Shown: positions 1 to 9,342, counted from the first letter of the stretch. The stretch is 64,000 nucleotides of DNA from Texcoconibacillus texcoconensis (GCF_014202575.1 NZ_JACHHB010000009.1:90394-154393); one strand, 5' to 3'. Translations and numbers: made by a program. Notes: generated by a model not told the origin, from the letters alone.

Positions 1-957
1 TCGCAAAGTCCATAACAAATCTGGTTCGTATTTTAAAGGGCCTAGTACACGATCAATAAACAATTGACGTGTATCATCACTAATCTCCGCTAAAGCTACA
101 TCTAATGTTAAATCATCATAAAAAACGGTCGTCTTATGATGCTTAGCTACACGTAACGCTTTTTTGGCATTTTTATACGATAGACTCATTTCCGCAGCTT
201 GTTGAACAGTTGATCCCGCTGCAATGTACACATTGACGTTCTGCCGTTTTTTTAGCGTTCTTTGACAATGAACGAGCTGATCACGAACCGCTTCCCTTTC
301 TGTTGGCAACGCTGCCTGTTTTAATAGGACAAATCGCCCTTGCCCCCAACGAATGAGAAAGTCTTGTTCAGCTACAACTAACAGTTCGTGTAACTCGTCA
401 TAGACATCATATTCAACGAATCGTACCTCTCGGGAGCTACTTTCACTCATATCAATATCAATCAAAACACAAATGCGTGAAACATCCATCTGTATACCTA
501 AAATTTCTCCTCGTTCATACATGTCTCGATCAACGATTTGTTTGTGCGCCCATTCATATACAAATGTTTCTAAGCCTCGATTTTTTGATGCTAGCCTTTC
601 ACTTGAATACGCTTCTTGAATGATCAGCTCTGTCATGCGTTGCGTCAGCTCTCCGAATGGGCCGATATTTTTTGGATCTCCTGTTAGACCAATCACACCA
701 ATCGGTTGTCCTGTAAATTTTATCGGCAAATTAAGGCCTGCTTTCACACCATTAAAGCTTGCTACATCAGAACTTGAAATTTTAATAATATCATTTTTTT
801 GTAAAGCCAATAAAGCACCTTCATGATATTGACCTACCCTTGTTGTATCACTTGCAGCCATTATCGTTCCTTGATCATTTACCACAATGACCTCTTCATT
901 TACGATGTCCCTAACTTCATAAACAATCCTCTTCGCTAACGAGGATAACAGTTTCAT
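1..957 (-). CDS. cdaR: CdaR-type sugar diacid regulator, C-terminus cut by window edge
   Basis: Reading left from an ATG at 957 (GAGGGGGG ribosome site a few bases upstream) gives an open frame to the window edge, about 319 residues. The N-terminus (MKLLSSLAKRIVYEVRDIVN, then VVNDQGTIMAASD and GLTGDP) matches the putative sugar-diacid recognition domain of the CdaR/YsfB family. The middle part fits the GGDEF-like linker of PucR/CdaR activators. The C-terminal Fis/PucR-type helix-turn-helix, expected in the last ~60 residues of a ~375-residue protein, lies outside the window. Such proteins usually activate glycerate, glycolate or diacid utilisation genes, but the target is not visible here. 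Confidence 0.8.
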   Translation of the reverse strand, partial: MKLLSSLAKRIVYEVRDIVNEEVIVVNDQGTIMAASDTTRVGQYHEGALLALQKNDIIKISSSDVASFNGVKAGLNLPIKFTGQPIGVIGLTGDPKNIGPFGELTQRMTELIIQEAYSSERLASKNRGLETFVYEWAHKQIVDRDMYERGEILGIQMDVSRICVLIDIDMSESSSREVRFVEYDVYDELHELLVVAEQDFLIRWGQGRFVLLKQAALPTEREAVRDQLVHCQRTLKKRQNVNVYIAAGSTVQQAAEMSLSYKNAKKALRVAKHHKTTVFYDDLTLDVALAEISDDTRQLFIDRVLGPLKYEPDLLWTLR

Positions 958-982
958 CGTCCATCCCCCCTCAACTGTTTAT

Positions 983-1789
983 TTACGTTTCAGAAATACC
1001 ATTGATGAACGATCCAATACGCTCCCCTTGTCGTACTTTTTTTCCTCCTTCTTGAATGTGTGAACATTCATTTTGGAATGTCCCTTTTTCAAACAGTAAT
1101 AAAACACTGGAACCAAAGGAGAAAAAGGCAAACTCCTCCCCTTTGTGCAATGTTTTTTCTTTATGAAGCACTTGAATACTATTAACATTCATAGCACCAA
1201 CTTTTGCGATATTAACTCGCTTGCCACCTTGCATTTCTAATTCAGTCATTAAGCGGTAATTTTTAGATAACGGTTGATCGGCATGCTTTAGTCCAAATGG
1301 ATTAACAGGAGCTGAACGAGAACCAAGTGCCCAACGTTTCACCATCTCCCCTGTCACCGGACTATGGATTCGGTGATAATCTTGGGGACTTAAGTAAAAT
1401 AACAAAACCGTTCCACCTATGTAACGCTCAGCTAATTCCTCTGATCCTAATAACGTCGAAAGATCATATGTTTGTCCTTTCACCGTAAAAGCCTCATGTT
1501 CATCAATTTCTTCTGTATGAGTAAGTACCCCATCCACGGGACTAACAATGCTTGAAGGGTCTTCATCTATAGGTCTTGACCCTTCCCTTAACTTTCTACT
1601 AAACAACTCTTGTAATGATTGGTAAGAATCGATTGACTTCTCCATTTCATTTTCATCAATCTTATATGTCTTTACAAACGAGCGATTAACATACCGACTA
1701 AATGTAGAAGATGTAAAGTTTCGTAATATACTAGAAGTAAGTGGGTGGTTCGACAGTTCAACAAACTTGCGGTATAATTTAAGTTTCAC
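983..1789 (-). CDS. psd: phosphatidylserine decarboxylase
   Basis: Makes phosphatidylethanolamine from phosphatidylserine at the membrane. The protein is about 268 residues, the usual Bacillus length. The C-terminal FSFGSSVLLLFEKG contains the G-S self-cleavage site that creates the pyruvoyl group (often LGST, here FGSS), and the YHRIHSPVTG segment is typical. An ATG at 1795 sits only one base after GGAGG, so the GTG at 1789 with seven-base spacing is the more likely start. The gene lies head-to-head with pssA, which makes its substrate. In B. subtilis the two genes are in one operon, so the divergent layout differs. Confidence 0.93.
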   Translation of the reverse strand: MKLKLYRKFVELSNHPLTSSILRNFTSSTFSRYVNRSFVKTYKIDENEMEKSIDSYQSLQELFSRKLREGSRPIDEDPSSIVSPVDGVLTHTEEIDEHEAFTVKGQTYDLSTLLGSEELAERYIGGTVLLFYLSPQDYHRIHSPVTGEMVKRWALGSRSAPVNPFGLKHADQPLSKNYRLMTELEMQGGKRVNIAKVGAMNVNSIQVLHKEKTLHKGEEFAFFSFGSSVLLLFEKGTFQNECSHIQEGGKKVRQGERIGSFINGISET

Positions 1790-2020
1790 GTTCATTCCTC
1801 CAAGTGAATCTTTTTCAAAAAGTATGGGGTTTTATGTGATTCATAGTTAATGCCTTAACATTATGGTATAATTATGATTTAAGAAATACTCCCTTAACAC
1901 TTTTTCTAAACGAATCATTGATAAGAGCACCTTTAAATATATATAAATAGGTATTACTCTCCCGTTTTACCTTCCAGCAAACTAAAACTTTGCTGATTGA
2001 TCATAAGGAGTGATCTCATT

Positions 2021-2563
2021 TTGACGATATTGCAACATGTTGTTGATCATACGATCAAAAAGTTTCGTAGCCAAACAGCCAATTTACTAACGATTACAAA
2101 TCTAGGGCTTGGTGGTTTTGCGATTCTATTTGTTTTACAAGGGCAGTTCGGCTTAAGTGTATTAGCAATCTGTTTAGCTGCCATTTTCGACCGCCTTGAC
2201 GGTCGCATCGCGCGCAAAATGAACATCGAATCTGAAATGGGCAAACAACTGGACTCATTATGTGATATCATCTCATTCGGTGTCGCCCCTTCTTTACTTC
2301 TATATCAATCGACATTAATTGATTTTGGTATAGCTGGTGCAGTCTTTACGATTATTTTCATTGCTTGTGGTGCGATTCGATTAGCTCGATTTAACGTTTC
2401 GGAAGCACCTGGATATTTTGTCGGCCTTCCGATTACGGCAGCTGGTTGTTTGTTAACCATTAGTCACCTGTTAACAGGCTCGATACCTGAACCTGCGTTT
2501 ATGTTTATTATTTTAACATTATCTGTCCTCATGATAAGTAATTTCCGTGTAAAAAAAATGTAA
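2021..2563 (+). CDS. pssA: CDP-diacylglycerol-serine O-phosphatidyltransferase
   Basis: Joins serine to CDP-diacylglycerol to make phosphatidylserine. The CDP-alcohol phosphatidyltransferase signature DG-x2-AR-x8-G-x3-D-x3-D is complete, starting at FDRLDGRIARKMN and ending LDSLCD, followed by several hydrophobic helices. The open frame extends to a TTG at 1997, but AAGGAG at 2005-2010 points to the TTG at 2021, giving 180 residues. A TATAAT at 1867-1872 in the divergent psd-pssA spacer may serve this gene, although no good -35 box is seen. A terminator hairpin follows at 2603-2643. Confidence 0.92.
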   Translation: MTILQHVVDHTIKKFRSQTANLLTITNLGLGGFAILFVLQGQFGLSVLAICLAAIFDRLDGRIARKMNIESEMGKQLDSLCDIISFGVAPSLLLYQSTLIDFGIAGAVFTIIFIACGAIRLARFNVSEAPGYFVGLPITAAGCLLTISHLLTGSIPEPAFMFIILTLSVLMISNFRVKKM

Positions 2564-2602
2564 TGTCGAATCATCTCTTTTGATTGTAACATGTCCATGT
2601 AG

Positions 2603-2643
2603 AAAAGTCTGTTCTTCGCTTATACGAAGCTACAGGCTTTTTT
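2603..2643 (+). terminator. terminator after pssA
   Basis: AAAAGTCTGT pairs with ACAGGCTTTT (one G-U pair), with an inner CTTCG/CGAAG helix. The 3' arm ends in a T run. Confidence 0.75.
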
Positions 2644-2776
2644 ATTGACTATAACTTCTTTGTCACGCCTTATACCACGTTTAGAATATGACTATAGTCA
2701 TGTGCACCATTTTCTTTTTTCACACTGATGAGTACAATAATATGAAGTTCGACGATTCATGAAAGGAGACCAACTT

Positions 2777-5398
2777 ATGCAACTCATCCTCTCACATAAC
2801 CACTTAGACTTCGATGGACTCGCTTCAATGATTGCAGCAAAAAAACTACATCCGCAATCAATGATGGTTTTGCCACATAAACGTTCCTCTGCAGTAGATC
2901 ATTTTTTAGCGATCTACAAAGATGCTTTCGCTTTCCACAATGAAAAGAAAGTTGATTGGAAGGCGATTGATAAAGTTATTCTCGTCGACACAGCAAACTT
3001 AGCTCGCACTGGGTTTAAGAAAATAAACAACCTTAAAGACGGTGTGTCATTCCATGTTTATGATCACCATCAACAAAAAGAGGACGACCTTACAACAGGA
3101 ATCATCCAACGTGAGCAAGTAGGAGCTACAGTCACTTTACTTGTCGAACAGTTACAACAACAAAATATTAAGATTTCCTCTTTTGAAGCTACAATATTTG
3201 CCTTAGGGCTTTATTCGGACACTGGGGCTTTTTGTTTCGACTCTACGACAGCTCGTGATCTTCACGTAGGTGCTTTTCTCGTCGAGCAAGGCGCTCAACT
3301 GCAAATCATCAAAAAATACAGACAACAACCTTTAGAAGAAGAACAGCACCTTTTATTACAATCACTGTTAAACACATACGAGACGTACTCATTCAATGGT
3401 GTGGAAATTCTTTTGGCCAAGCATCGCCAAGAAGAATACACCAACAACTTAGCGATCATTTGTCGACGCATGTTAGAAACGACGAAAGCTGACGCAGTGT
3501 TTGCACTTGTTGAAATGGGGAATACAACCTTTCTCACTGCCAGATCTAGCAGTGATCGAATAAATGTCCTCCCTGTTATTGAGGCGGTTGGAGGCGGCGG
3601 ACACGAACAAGCTGCAGCCGGAAAAGCCAAGAATGCTGAATGGAGCACGTTGTGCGAAGATATAAGAAGGCGCCTGGAAAAGGCAGTGAAACCAGCGATC
3701 ACAGCAGAGAACATGATGTCCTCACCTGTACGTGTGATTGCTCCAGATACGGCTGTTATCGATGCTTCAAAGATGCTCTATCGCTATGGACATACTGGGT
3801 TTCCCGTTATTCAAGATGGAGAATGCACCGGTATTATATCAAGACGCGATGTTGATAAAGCTTTACACCACGGTCTCGGACATGCACCTGTAAAAGGTTA
3901 TATGAGCCGCAACCCTCAAACGATCTCTAAAGAGAAATCGTTAGAAGGCATTCAAGAAATCATGATTGAACACAACATCGGGCGATTACCTGTCATAGAT
4001 GATGGACAAATGATTGGAATCGTCTCACGTACTGATGTGATTCGAGCCATTCATGGGAAAAAGGAAACAAACGATCCATCACAAGTATTTCATCATGTCC
4101 CTACTCGTCACTCTGTGTACGAATTCATGTCATCATTGTTGTCTAAAGAACTATTTACGTTATTAAAGCACATTGGCGAAGAAGCTAAGCAGTTAAAAAT
4201 GAATGCTTTTATAATCGGTGGCATCGTGCGAGATATTTTATTACATAAAAACAACGAAGATATTGATATTGTTGTAGAAGGGAATGGCATTGAATTAGCC
4301 AACACACTTGCAAATTCATACGGCGGATTCGTACGGACTCATCCGACGTTCCAGACAGCTACTTGGAAACACACCTCTGGTTTTAAAATAGATATCACGA
4401 GTGCTCGAACTGAATACTATGACTACCCAGCCGCGCTTCCTGATGTGGAAATGTCAAGTATAAAAGAAGATTTATACAGACGAGATTTCACGATTAATGC
4501 CATGGCCATTAACCTCCATCCCGAAAGCTTTGGAACACTTATTGATTACTTTCATGGCTATGAAGACTTAAAAAAAGGACATATTCGTACGCTTTATAAC
4601 CTTAGTTTCGTTGAAGATCCTACTCGTCTATTACGGGCGATCCGTTTTGAAACACGATTCAACTTTTCGATGGATGAAGAGACCGAGCGTTTCGCATATG
4701 AATCAGTACAGCACATCCACCAAACATCCACACCTAGAATTGCTAGCGAGTTGAAGCGCCTTACTGAAGAAGGCAATCCCAAAAAAGGGTTTGAAAGGTT
4801 ACAAGCATTCGGTATATGCTCATTTTTGTTCCAAAAATTACGGAGCAACGAAGACATATTATTGGACATCGAACAATTTTCAACGTTCATCGCAAGCGCA
4901 GGCACCAAATCAAAGCATTGGCAGTTCACCGATTCCATTTGGCTTAGCTACATGACTTTTACCATCCCGTGTCGACCTGGTGTACATCGAGAACTTCAGC
5001 CATTTAGCCAAAATAAACAAGACGATCGATTCATCGAACAATGGGGTACACTAATTGATCATAAATTTCATGAAAAAGACCTTACTGCACCACTTTCAGA
5101 ATGGCATCAATGGTTTCATCAATATGATGATGAACCACTTTTAGCTTGGGCATATCATTCAGACATGACTCAGCAAGCACTAAGAAAAACCAAAATGGAA
5201 ACATATATTAATTCTCGATCTCACTTACCACAATTCATCGATGGTAACAATTTGCAATCGCTTGGGTTTAAACCTGGGCCATGTTTCCGTGACATTCTAT
5301 TTACTGTTGAACAGTGGCTATTAGATGACCCTACATTATCCCGTACAGACATAGAAACACGAATTTTACAAACCTTCCATGAAAAGAAAGAGGATTAA
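2777..5398 (+). CDS. DHH-CBS-tRNA nucleotidyltransferase fusion (CCA/A-adding type)
   Basis: An 873-residue fusion. An N-terminal DHH phosphoesterase domain (NHLDFDG near residue 8, YDHH near 100) is closed by a DHHA1 GGGGHEQAAAG near 275. Two CBS domains follow (about 312-425). The C-terminal half is a class II nucleotidyltransferase: GGIVRD...EDIDIV near 480 supplies the metal-binding DxD, RRDFTINAMAI near 568 is the ribose-selection motif, and EDPTRLLRAIRF near 613 is the base-recognition motif. AAAGGAG at 2762-2768 selects the ATG at 2777 over the ATG at 2759. This architecture occurs in A-adding or CCA-adding enzymes, and alkaliphilic bacilli are reported to carry two tRNA nucleotidyltransferases. 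Whether it adds A, CC or CCA cannot be told from sequence alone. Confidence 0.9.
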   Translation: MQLILSHNHLDFDGLASMIAAKKLHPQSMMVLPHKRSSAVDHFLAIYKDAFAFHNEKKVDWKAIDKVILVDTANLARTGFKKINNLKDGVSFHVYDHHQQKEDDLTTGIIQREQVGATVTLLVEQLQQQNIKISSFEATIFALGLYSDTGAFCFDSTTARDLHVGAFLVEQGAQLQIIKKYRQQPLEEEQHLLLQSLLNTYETYSFNGVEILLAKHRQEEYTNNLAIICRRMLETTKADAVFALVEMGNTTFLTARSSSDRINVLPVIEAVGGGGHEQAAAGKAKNAEWSTLCEDIRRRLEKAVKPAITAENMMSSPVRVIAPDTAVIDASKMLYRYGHTGFPVIQDGECTGIISRRDVDKALHHGLGHAPVKGYMSRNPQTISKEKSLEGIQEIMIEHNIGRLPVIDDGQMIGIVSRTDVIRAIHGKKETNDPSQVFHHVPTRHSVYEFMSSLLSKELFTLLKHIGEEAKQLKMNAFIIGGIVRDILLHKNNEDIDIVVEGNGIELANTLANSYGGFVRTHPTFQTATWKHTSGFKIDITSARTEYYDYPAALPDVEMSSIKEDLYRRDFTINAMAINLHPESFGTLIDYFHGYEDLKKGHIRTLYNLSFVEDPTRLLRAIRFETRFNFSMDEETERFAYESVQHIHQTSTPRIASELKRLTEEGNPKKGFERLQAFGICSFLFQKLRSNEDILLDIEQFSTFIASAGTKSKHWQFTDSIWLSYMTFTIPCRPGVHRELQPFSQNKQDDRFIEQWGTLIDHKFHEKDLTAPLSEWHQWFHQYDDEPLLAWAYHSDMTQQALRKTKMETYINSRSHLPQFIDGNNLQSLGFKPGPCFRDILFTVEQWLLDDPTLSRTDIETRILQTFHEKKED

Positions 5399-5404
5399 TT
5401 GAAC

Positions 5405-5741
5405 TTATTGCTTTGATAAAATCATCATTCATTCGAACCAATTTCATAATGAAGGGTTTTTAAAAACATCACGAAGGTCAACGTTCATTTTTGAAACTGA
5501 TTGAAACGAAAGGCGGCGACTCCCAAAGGATCAGCGCAGTCTGAAAATCCAATTCAGCGACGGTTTGTGGAGCTGAATTTAGCTGAAGACAAGCCCTTGG
5601 GAAAGCGTCCGCCTGCAGTGAAAATCACAATCCATGTTCCGAAATGATCTTTACATCATCTATTATGAAATTCATTCACTTAACTTTTTTACGTAGAATA
5701 AATCATCGAACAATACTTCATACTACTTATCAAAGCAATAA
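5405..5741. repeat. 15-bp perfect inverted repeat flanking an interspersed repeat
   Basis: TTATTGCTTTGATAA at 5405-5419 is repeated exactly in inverse orientation at 5727-5741, enclosing 307 bases that contain repeat copy A. The right arm overlaps the AAGGAG ribosome site of the next gene. A second, looser pair (AATTTCATAAT near 5440 and ATTATGAAATT near 5662) lies inside. Copy B at 38.6 kb lacks the 15-bp arms, so they are local rather than part of the shared repeat. Confidence 0.6.
5469..5677 (+). repeat. interspersed repeat, copy A
   Basis: About 209 bp, close to 90 percent identical by eye to the inverted copy at 38613-38820. Its core has self-complementary blocks, for example GGCGGCGACTCCC against GGGAAAGCGTCCGCC, and AATTCAGC against GCTGAATT, so transcripts would fold into a long hairpin. 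It fills most of the 350-base space between the nucleotidyltransferase gene and the thioredoxin-like gene. GC-rich blocks of this type are common between genes in Bacillaceae. Confidence 0.85.
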
Positions 5742-5751
5742 GGAGTGAATG

Positions 5752-6204
5752 ATGATGAAACTTAGGGAACAAATGCCTGAGCTCGAAGGGGCAACTGAAT
5801 GGATAAATGGCGAAGTAAGCAAAAGTGAGCTCATTGGTAACAAACCAACTCTCATACACTTCTGGTCTGTCAGTTGCGGTCTATGTAAAGAGGCAATGCC
5901 TGATGTAAATGAATTCCGTGACGAATACGAAGATGAATTAAACGTGATTGCAGTTCACATGCCACGCTCTGAAAAAGACCTTGACCTTCATGTTATTCGC
6001 TCAACAGCTCAAGGACACGATATCACTCAACCTATTTTTGTTGATAACGAACACAAACTGACAGACGCTTTCGAAAATCAATACGTACCCGCTTATTACG
6101 TCTTTGACCAAGAAGGAACACTTCGACATTTTCAAGCTGGTAACAGCGGTATGAAAATGCTTCGTAAACGTGTCAATCGCGTTCTCGGTAAAGAAGAGAA
6201 TTGA
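5752..6204 (+). CDS. cytosolic thioredoxin-fold protein (TlpA/ResA-like)
   Basis: A protein of about 150 residues with the redox motif C-G-L-C in HFWSVSCGLCKEAMPD (near residue 41) and a cis-proline region YVPAYYVFD, both typical of TlpA/ResA thiol-disulfide oxidoreductases. There is no signal peptide or membrane anchor, so it probably acts in the cytoplasm, unlike the anchored TlpA at 58.5 kb. Three ATG codons lie in a row (5749, 5752, 5755); AAGGAG at 5740-5745 favours the second or third. The substrate is unknown. Confidence 0.85.
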   Translation: MMKLREQMPELEGATEWINGEVSKSELIGNKPTLIHFWSVSCGLCKEAMPDVNEFRDEYEDELNVIAVHMPRSEKDLDLHVIRSTAQGHDITQPIFVDNEHKLTDAFENQYVPAYYVFDQEGTLRHFQAGNSGMKMLRKRVNRVLGKEEN

Positions 6205-6207
6205 ATA

Positions 6208-6245
6208 ACTCACGCTTGATTTCAACTAAAAATTAAAGCGTGAGT
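6208..6245 (+). repeat. 10-bp stem hairpin after the thioredoxin-like gene
   Basis: ACTCACGCTT pairs perfectly with AAGCGTGAGT across an 18-base loop. No T run follows, so it may be an mRNA 3' stabiliser rather than a classical terminator. Confidence 0.45.
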
Positions 6246-6322
6246 TGGCTATGCTCTACACAAAAGTGAAATTAGTATAACAAAAACTATATAATAAACT
6301 TTTTAACCCAACAAGGCACAAA

Positions 6323-6403
6323 ATGATCCCGACTGATAAAACGAAATTTTCGGACTTATTCGCTTCAAAATTGAATAAAAAAGGATTTTTTGAAAACGTT
6401 TAA
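6323..6403 (+). CDS. possible 26-residue peptide (doubtful)
   Basis: ATG at 6323 opens a 26-codon frame (MIPTDKTKF..., ending KGFFENV) with a weak AAGG six bases upstream. Residue usage looks protein-like, but there is no strong ribosome site and no known family. It lies in the leader region of deoD and overlaps the cre-like site at its 3' end. It could be chance. Confidence 0.2.
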   Translation: MIPTDKTKFSDLFASKLNKKGFFENV

Positions 6404-6404
6404 A
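6391..6404. promoter_or_regulatory. possible CcpA cre site upstream of deoD
   Basis: TGAAAACGTTTAAA differs from the cre consensus TGNAANCGNWNNCA at one position. A carbon-control site before a nucleoside catabolism gene would make sense, but the match is imperfect. Confidence 0.3.
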
Positions 6405-6493
6405 AAATGTACCGAAATAAAATTGAAGTTTGTAAATAGGTATGATACTTTAAAAGAGTAGTTAACCTTAAAGAAAAAGAAAGGATGATCAAC

Positions 6494-7201
6494 ATGAGCG
6501 TACATATTGGCGCTAATAAAGGTGATATCGCAGAAACAATTTTACTTCCAGGAGACCCGCTTCGCGCAAAATACATTGCAGAAAACTTTTTAGAAGATGT
6601 CACTTGTTATAACGAAGTACGAGGTATGTACGGATATACAGGTACATACAACGGAAAGCGCGTTTCTGTTCAAGGAACAGGCATGGGAATACCTTCAATC
6701 TCCATTTATGCACAAGAACTCATTGAGCAATATGGCGTGAAAAACTTAATCCGTGTCGGATCTTGTGGTGCTTTACAAGAAGACATCAAAGTGCGTGACC
6801 TTGTACTAGCACAAGCTGCATCTACTGACTCTGGCGTAAACCAACGTCGTTTCCACGGCATTGACTTTGCTCCGGTAGCAGATTTCAACTTATTAAAGAA
6901 AGCACATGACATCGCAACAGAGCGTAACTTTAATGTCAGTGTCGGAAACGTATACACAAGCGATAACTTCTACACAGAAGAAAAAGAATTGACAAACACA
7001 CTAGCTAACCACGATGTGTTGGCAGTTGAAATGGAAACAACAGCACTTTACACACTTGCAGCGAAATTTGGTGTATCTGCATTAACAGTTCTTACAGTTA
7101 GTGACCACATCATTACAGGCGAAGAAACAACTTCCCAAGAACGTCAAGAAACATTTAACGAAATGGTTGAAGTAGCATTAAACGCAGCTCTTAGCGAATA
7201 A
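6494..7201 (+). CDS. deoD: purine nucleoside phosphorylase DeoD-type
   Basis: Splits purine nucleosides with phosphate into base plus ribose-1-phosphate in purine salvage. The 235-residue protein matches B. subtilis DeoD along its length: [45 protein letters not shown] and the catalytic SDH in [18 protein letters not shown] at 6479-6485 selects the ATG at 6494, not the upstream in-frame ATG at 6485. A strong terminator at 7218-7267 separates it from the convergent lplJ. Confidence 0.96.
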   Translation: MSVHIGANKGDIAETILLPGDPLRAKYIAENFLEDVTCYNEVRGMYGYTGTYNGKRVSVQGTGMGIPSISIYAQELIEQYGVKNLIRVGSCGALQEDIKVRDLVLAQAASTDSGVNQRRFHGIDFAPVADFNLLKKAHDIATERNFNVSVGNVYTSDNFYTEEKELTNTLANHDVLAVEMETTALYTLAAKFGVSALTVLTVSDHIITGEETTSQERQETFNEMVEVALNAALSE

Positions 7202-7217
7202 TCATTTTTTAAACACT

Positions 7218-7267
7218 AAAAAGGTCAGACGACTGATCTCTAAAAAGAGGACAGTGTCTGACCTTTT
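7218..7267. terminator. bidirectional terminator between deoD and lplJ
   Basis: AAAAAGGTCAGAC and GTCTGACCTTTTT form a perfect 13-bp stem with A and T runs at both ends, so it can serve both convergent genes. Confidence 0.85.
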
Positions 7268-7291
7268 TATGACATTAAGTATATAACCACA

Positions 7292-8281
7292 TTAGTAACA
7301 CAACGCAACGAGCTCTTCCTTCTCAACAGGGCCGAAATAATGACGCGTATCCAATTGATCAAACGCTTGTCGGATTGCTTGACGCTCGTGTTTGACTCCC
7401 TTTAATGCTTCCTCTACATCAGAAATGTCTCCTACACCAAAAAAGTCTCCATAGATTTTGCAATCTTGAATAACGCCTCGCGACACGTTCAAACGGATAT
7501 CAACGCTTCCATAATCGGTACGTTTTGAGCGCTCAAGGTCAAATTTCGGTGATTTTCCAAAGTTCCACTCCCATTTTTGGTACCGTTCTTCAGAAATTTC
7601 ATGGATCTTTTTCCAATCTTCGTCTGTTAACGGTTGCTCATCAATATTCTCTTCACTACCAAAAATATAACGAAGGATCGTTTTCTTGAATTCATCCATC
7701 GTCAATTTCTCACTGAGAAATTCATTGATGTTTGCAACACGACTGCGAATAGACTTGATCCCTTTTGAACGAATTTTTTCATCACTTACGTTTAAGCTTT
7801 TGACGACATTTTCGACTTCGGAGTCCAGCATAAGCGTACCATGACTAAACATTCGACCCTTTGTTGTATATTGAGCATTTCCAGAAACTTTTCTTTCTCC
7901 GACAACTAAATCGTTCCGACCGCTCAGCTCTGCTTCTACACCTAACTTGTTTAACGCATCAACAACCGGTTGCGTAAACTTTTGAAAGTTATGAAAGCTT
8001 TCTCCATCATCTTTTGTAATGAAACTAAAGTTTAAGTTTCCATGATCATGGTAAACGGCGCCGCCCCCCGATAGACGTCGAACGACATGAATCCCCTGAT
8101 CCTCAACGTAATCAGTATTGATCTCTTCAATCGTATTTTGGTTTTTTCCAATAATGATTGAAGGTTCATTAATATAAAACAACAAATACGTCTCGTTGGG
8201 GTCCAAATATTTTAACGCATACTCCTCAATCGCTAAATTGATGCGTGGATCAGTGATTTGCTGGTTATCAATAAATCGCAT
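7292..8281 (-). CDS. lplJ: lipoate-protein ligase
   Basis: Attaches scavenged lipoate to 2-oxoacid dehydrogenases and GcvH. The 329-residue protein has the lipoate-binding RRLSGGGAVYHDHGNLNFSF segment and the KVSGNAQ adenylate-binding lysine region, followed by the C-terminal accessory domain, which is the full length of Bacillus LplJ/LplA. GGAGG at about 8288-8292 gives good spacing to the ATG at 8281; the adjacent ATG at 8284 is also possible, and longer upstream starts are not supported. Confidence 0.93.
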   Translation of the reverse strand: MRFIDNQQITDPRINLAIEEYALKYLDPNETYLLFYINEPSIIIGKNQNTIEEINTDYVEDQGIHVVRRLSGGGAVYHDHGNLNFSFITKDDGESFHNFQKFTQPVVDALNKLGVEAELSGRNDLVVGERKVSGNAQYTTKGRMFSHGTLMLDSEVENVVKSLNVSDEKIRSKGIKSIRSRVANINEFLSEKLTMDEFKKTILRYIFGSEENIDEQPLTDEDWKKIHEISEERYQKWEWNFGKSPKFDLERSKRTDYGSVDIRLNVSRGVIQDCKIYGDFFGVGDISDVEEALKGVKHERQAIRQAFDQLDTRHYFGPVEKEELVALCY

Positions 8282-8410
8282 CATATCCCTCCTTCGTCTT
8301 TTATTATAGCATGTCCACCGGAATACAAAAAAAAGAAACCACCTAGTAAACTGACTCTTGCGGTTTTCCAATATTTTAGAGGTGTAGACAACCCGTCACG
8401 CTAAAATCAT

Positions 8411-8451
8411 AACGAAAGGCCCCTCACTTGATAAATGAGAGGCCTTTCGTT
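8411..8451. terminator. hairpin between sigK and lplJ
   Basis: AACGAAAGGCC pairs with GGCCTTTCGTT around an inner CTCA/TGAG helix. It lies downstream of sigK on the minus strand. The T run is short. Confidence 0.6.
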
Positions 8452-8492
8452 CGTACTGCTACTAAACACATATAGAAATCAACGTTTCACTT

Positions 8493-9230
8493 TTAATCAA
8501 AAAATCGTTTTTCTTGCCCTTTTGTACCTTCTTTTTGATGACGATAAAACTCATGAAACAATTTCATTAACGCACGCTTTTCGATCCGGGACACATAGCT
8601 TCTAGAAATACCTAAATTTCGAGCAATTTGCCGTTGTGTTTGCTCCTCTTCATTATTGAGGCCAAACCGCCTAATCACAACATCCCTTTCACGTTCATCT
8701 AAAACGTGAATATACTCATAAATTTGCCTTTTCTCCATTTTTAATTGAATCATTTCAACGACGTCTTCTGTGTCAGATTGTAACACATCCATCAAACTAA
8801 TCTCATTTCCTTCTTTATCTGTTCCGATTGGATCTTGTAGTGAAACGTCTTTACTTACTTTCTTCAATGACCTTAAATGCATGAGGATTTCATTTTCTAT
8901 ACACCGGGCCGCATACGTAGCTAATTTCGTTCCTTTTCCAGGTGAAAAGCTTTCAATCGCTTTAATTAATCCAATTGTGCCTATAGAAATTAAGTCTTCA
9001 TTTTCTTCACGGGTATTTTCAAATTTTTTGACGATATGTGCAACAAGGCGTAAATTGTGTTCAATCAAACGATTTCGTGCTTCGGGGTCGCCTTCTTCTT
9101 TCATGAGACGTAAGTATTTCTTTTCTTCTTCATCGCTGAGAGGTTGTGGAAACGCATTGTTTTTGACGAAGGATACGAACACAAACACTTCTTTGATGAT
9201 CGAACTAAGTGCCGCTATAATACTTGACAT
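8493..9230 (-). CDS. sigK: sporulation sigma factor SigK (pro-sigma-K), uninterrupted
   Basis: Late mother-cell sigma factor. The 245-residue protein shows the hydrophobic pro-sequence ([20 protein letters not shown]), then [10 protein letters not shown], the region 2 core [42 protein letters not shown], and the region 4 helix-turn-helix [24 protein letters not shown]. The ATG at 9230 follows GGAGGTGACGAA. The B. subtilis gene is split by the skin element; here the frame is continuous, so no excision is needed. Upstream minus-strand bases contain CATATACT-like boxes that could be a sigma-E or sigma-K promoter. Confidence 0.95.
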   Translation of the reverse strand: MSSIIAALSSIIKEVFVFVSFVKNNAFPQPLSDEEEKKYLRLMKEEGDPEARNRLIEHNLRLVAHIVKKFENTREENEDLISIGTIGLIKAIESFSPGKGTKLATYAARCIENEILMHLRSLKKVSKDVSLQDPIGTDKEGNEISLMDVLQSDTEDVVEMIQLKMEKRQIYEYIHVLDERERDVVIRRFGLNNEEEQTQRQIARNLGISRSYVSRIEKRALMKLFHEFYRHQKEGTKGQEKRFFD

Positions 9231-9342
9231 TTCGTCACCTCCGATACTTAGGCATCTTACCCAAAGTATATGCCTAGCGGAGGATGTCTGTGTCTGTCTT
9301 ACGAAAGTTAGAAGATGTGACAAGATAATTTTTTTAAATGAT

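Noticed and set aside
979..1188. Minus-strand ORF inside the psd gene
   Set aside because: Lies within psd in another frame, shows no ribosome site and has biased composition; a shadow.
2047..2271. Minus-strand ORF within pssA
   Set aside because: Shadow of the pssA catalytic region; no ribosome site.
6391..6404. Firm CcpA control of deoD
   Set aside because: Only one near-match site with an imperfect end; kept as a low-confidence feature and not promoted to a finding.
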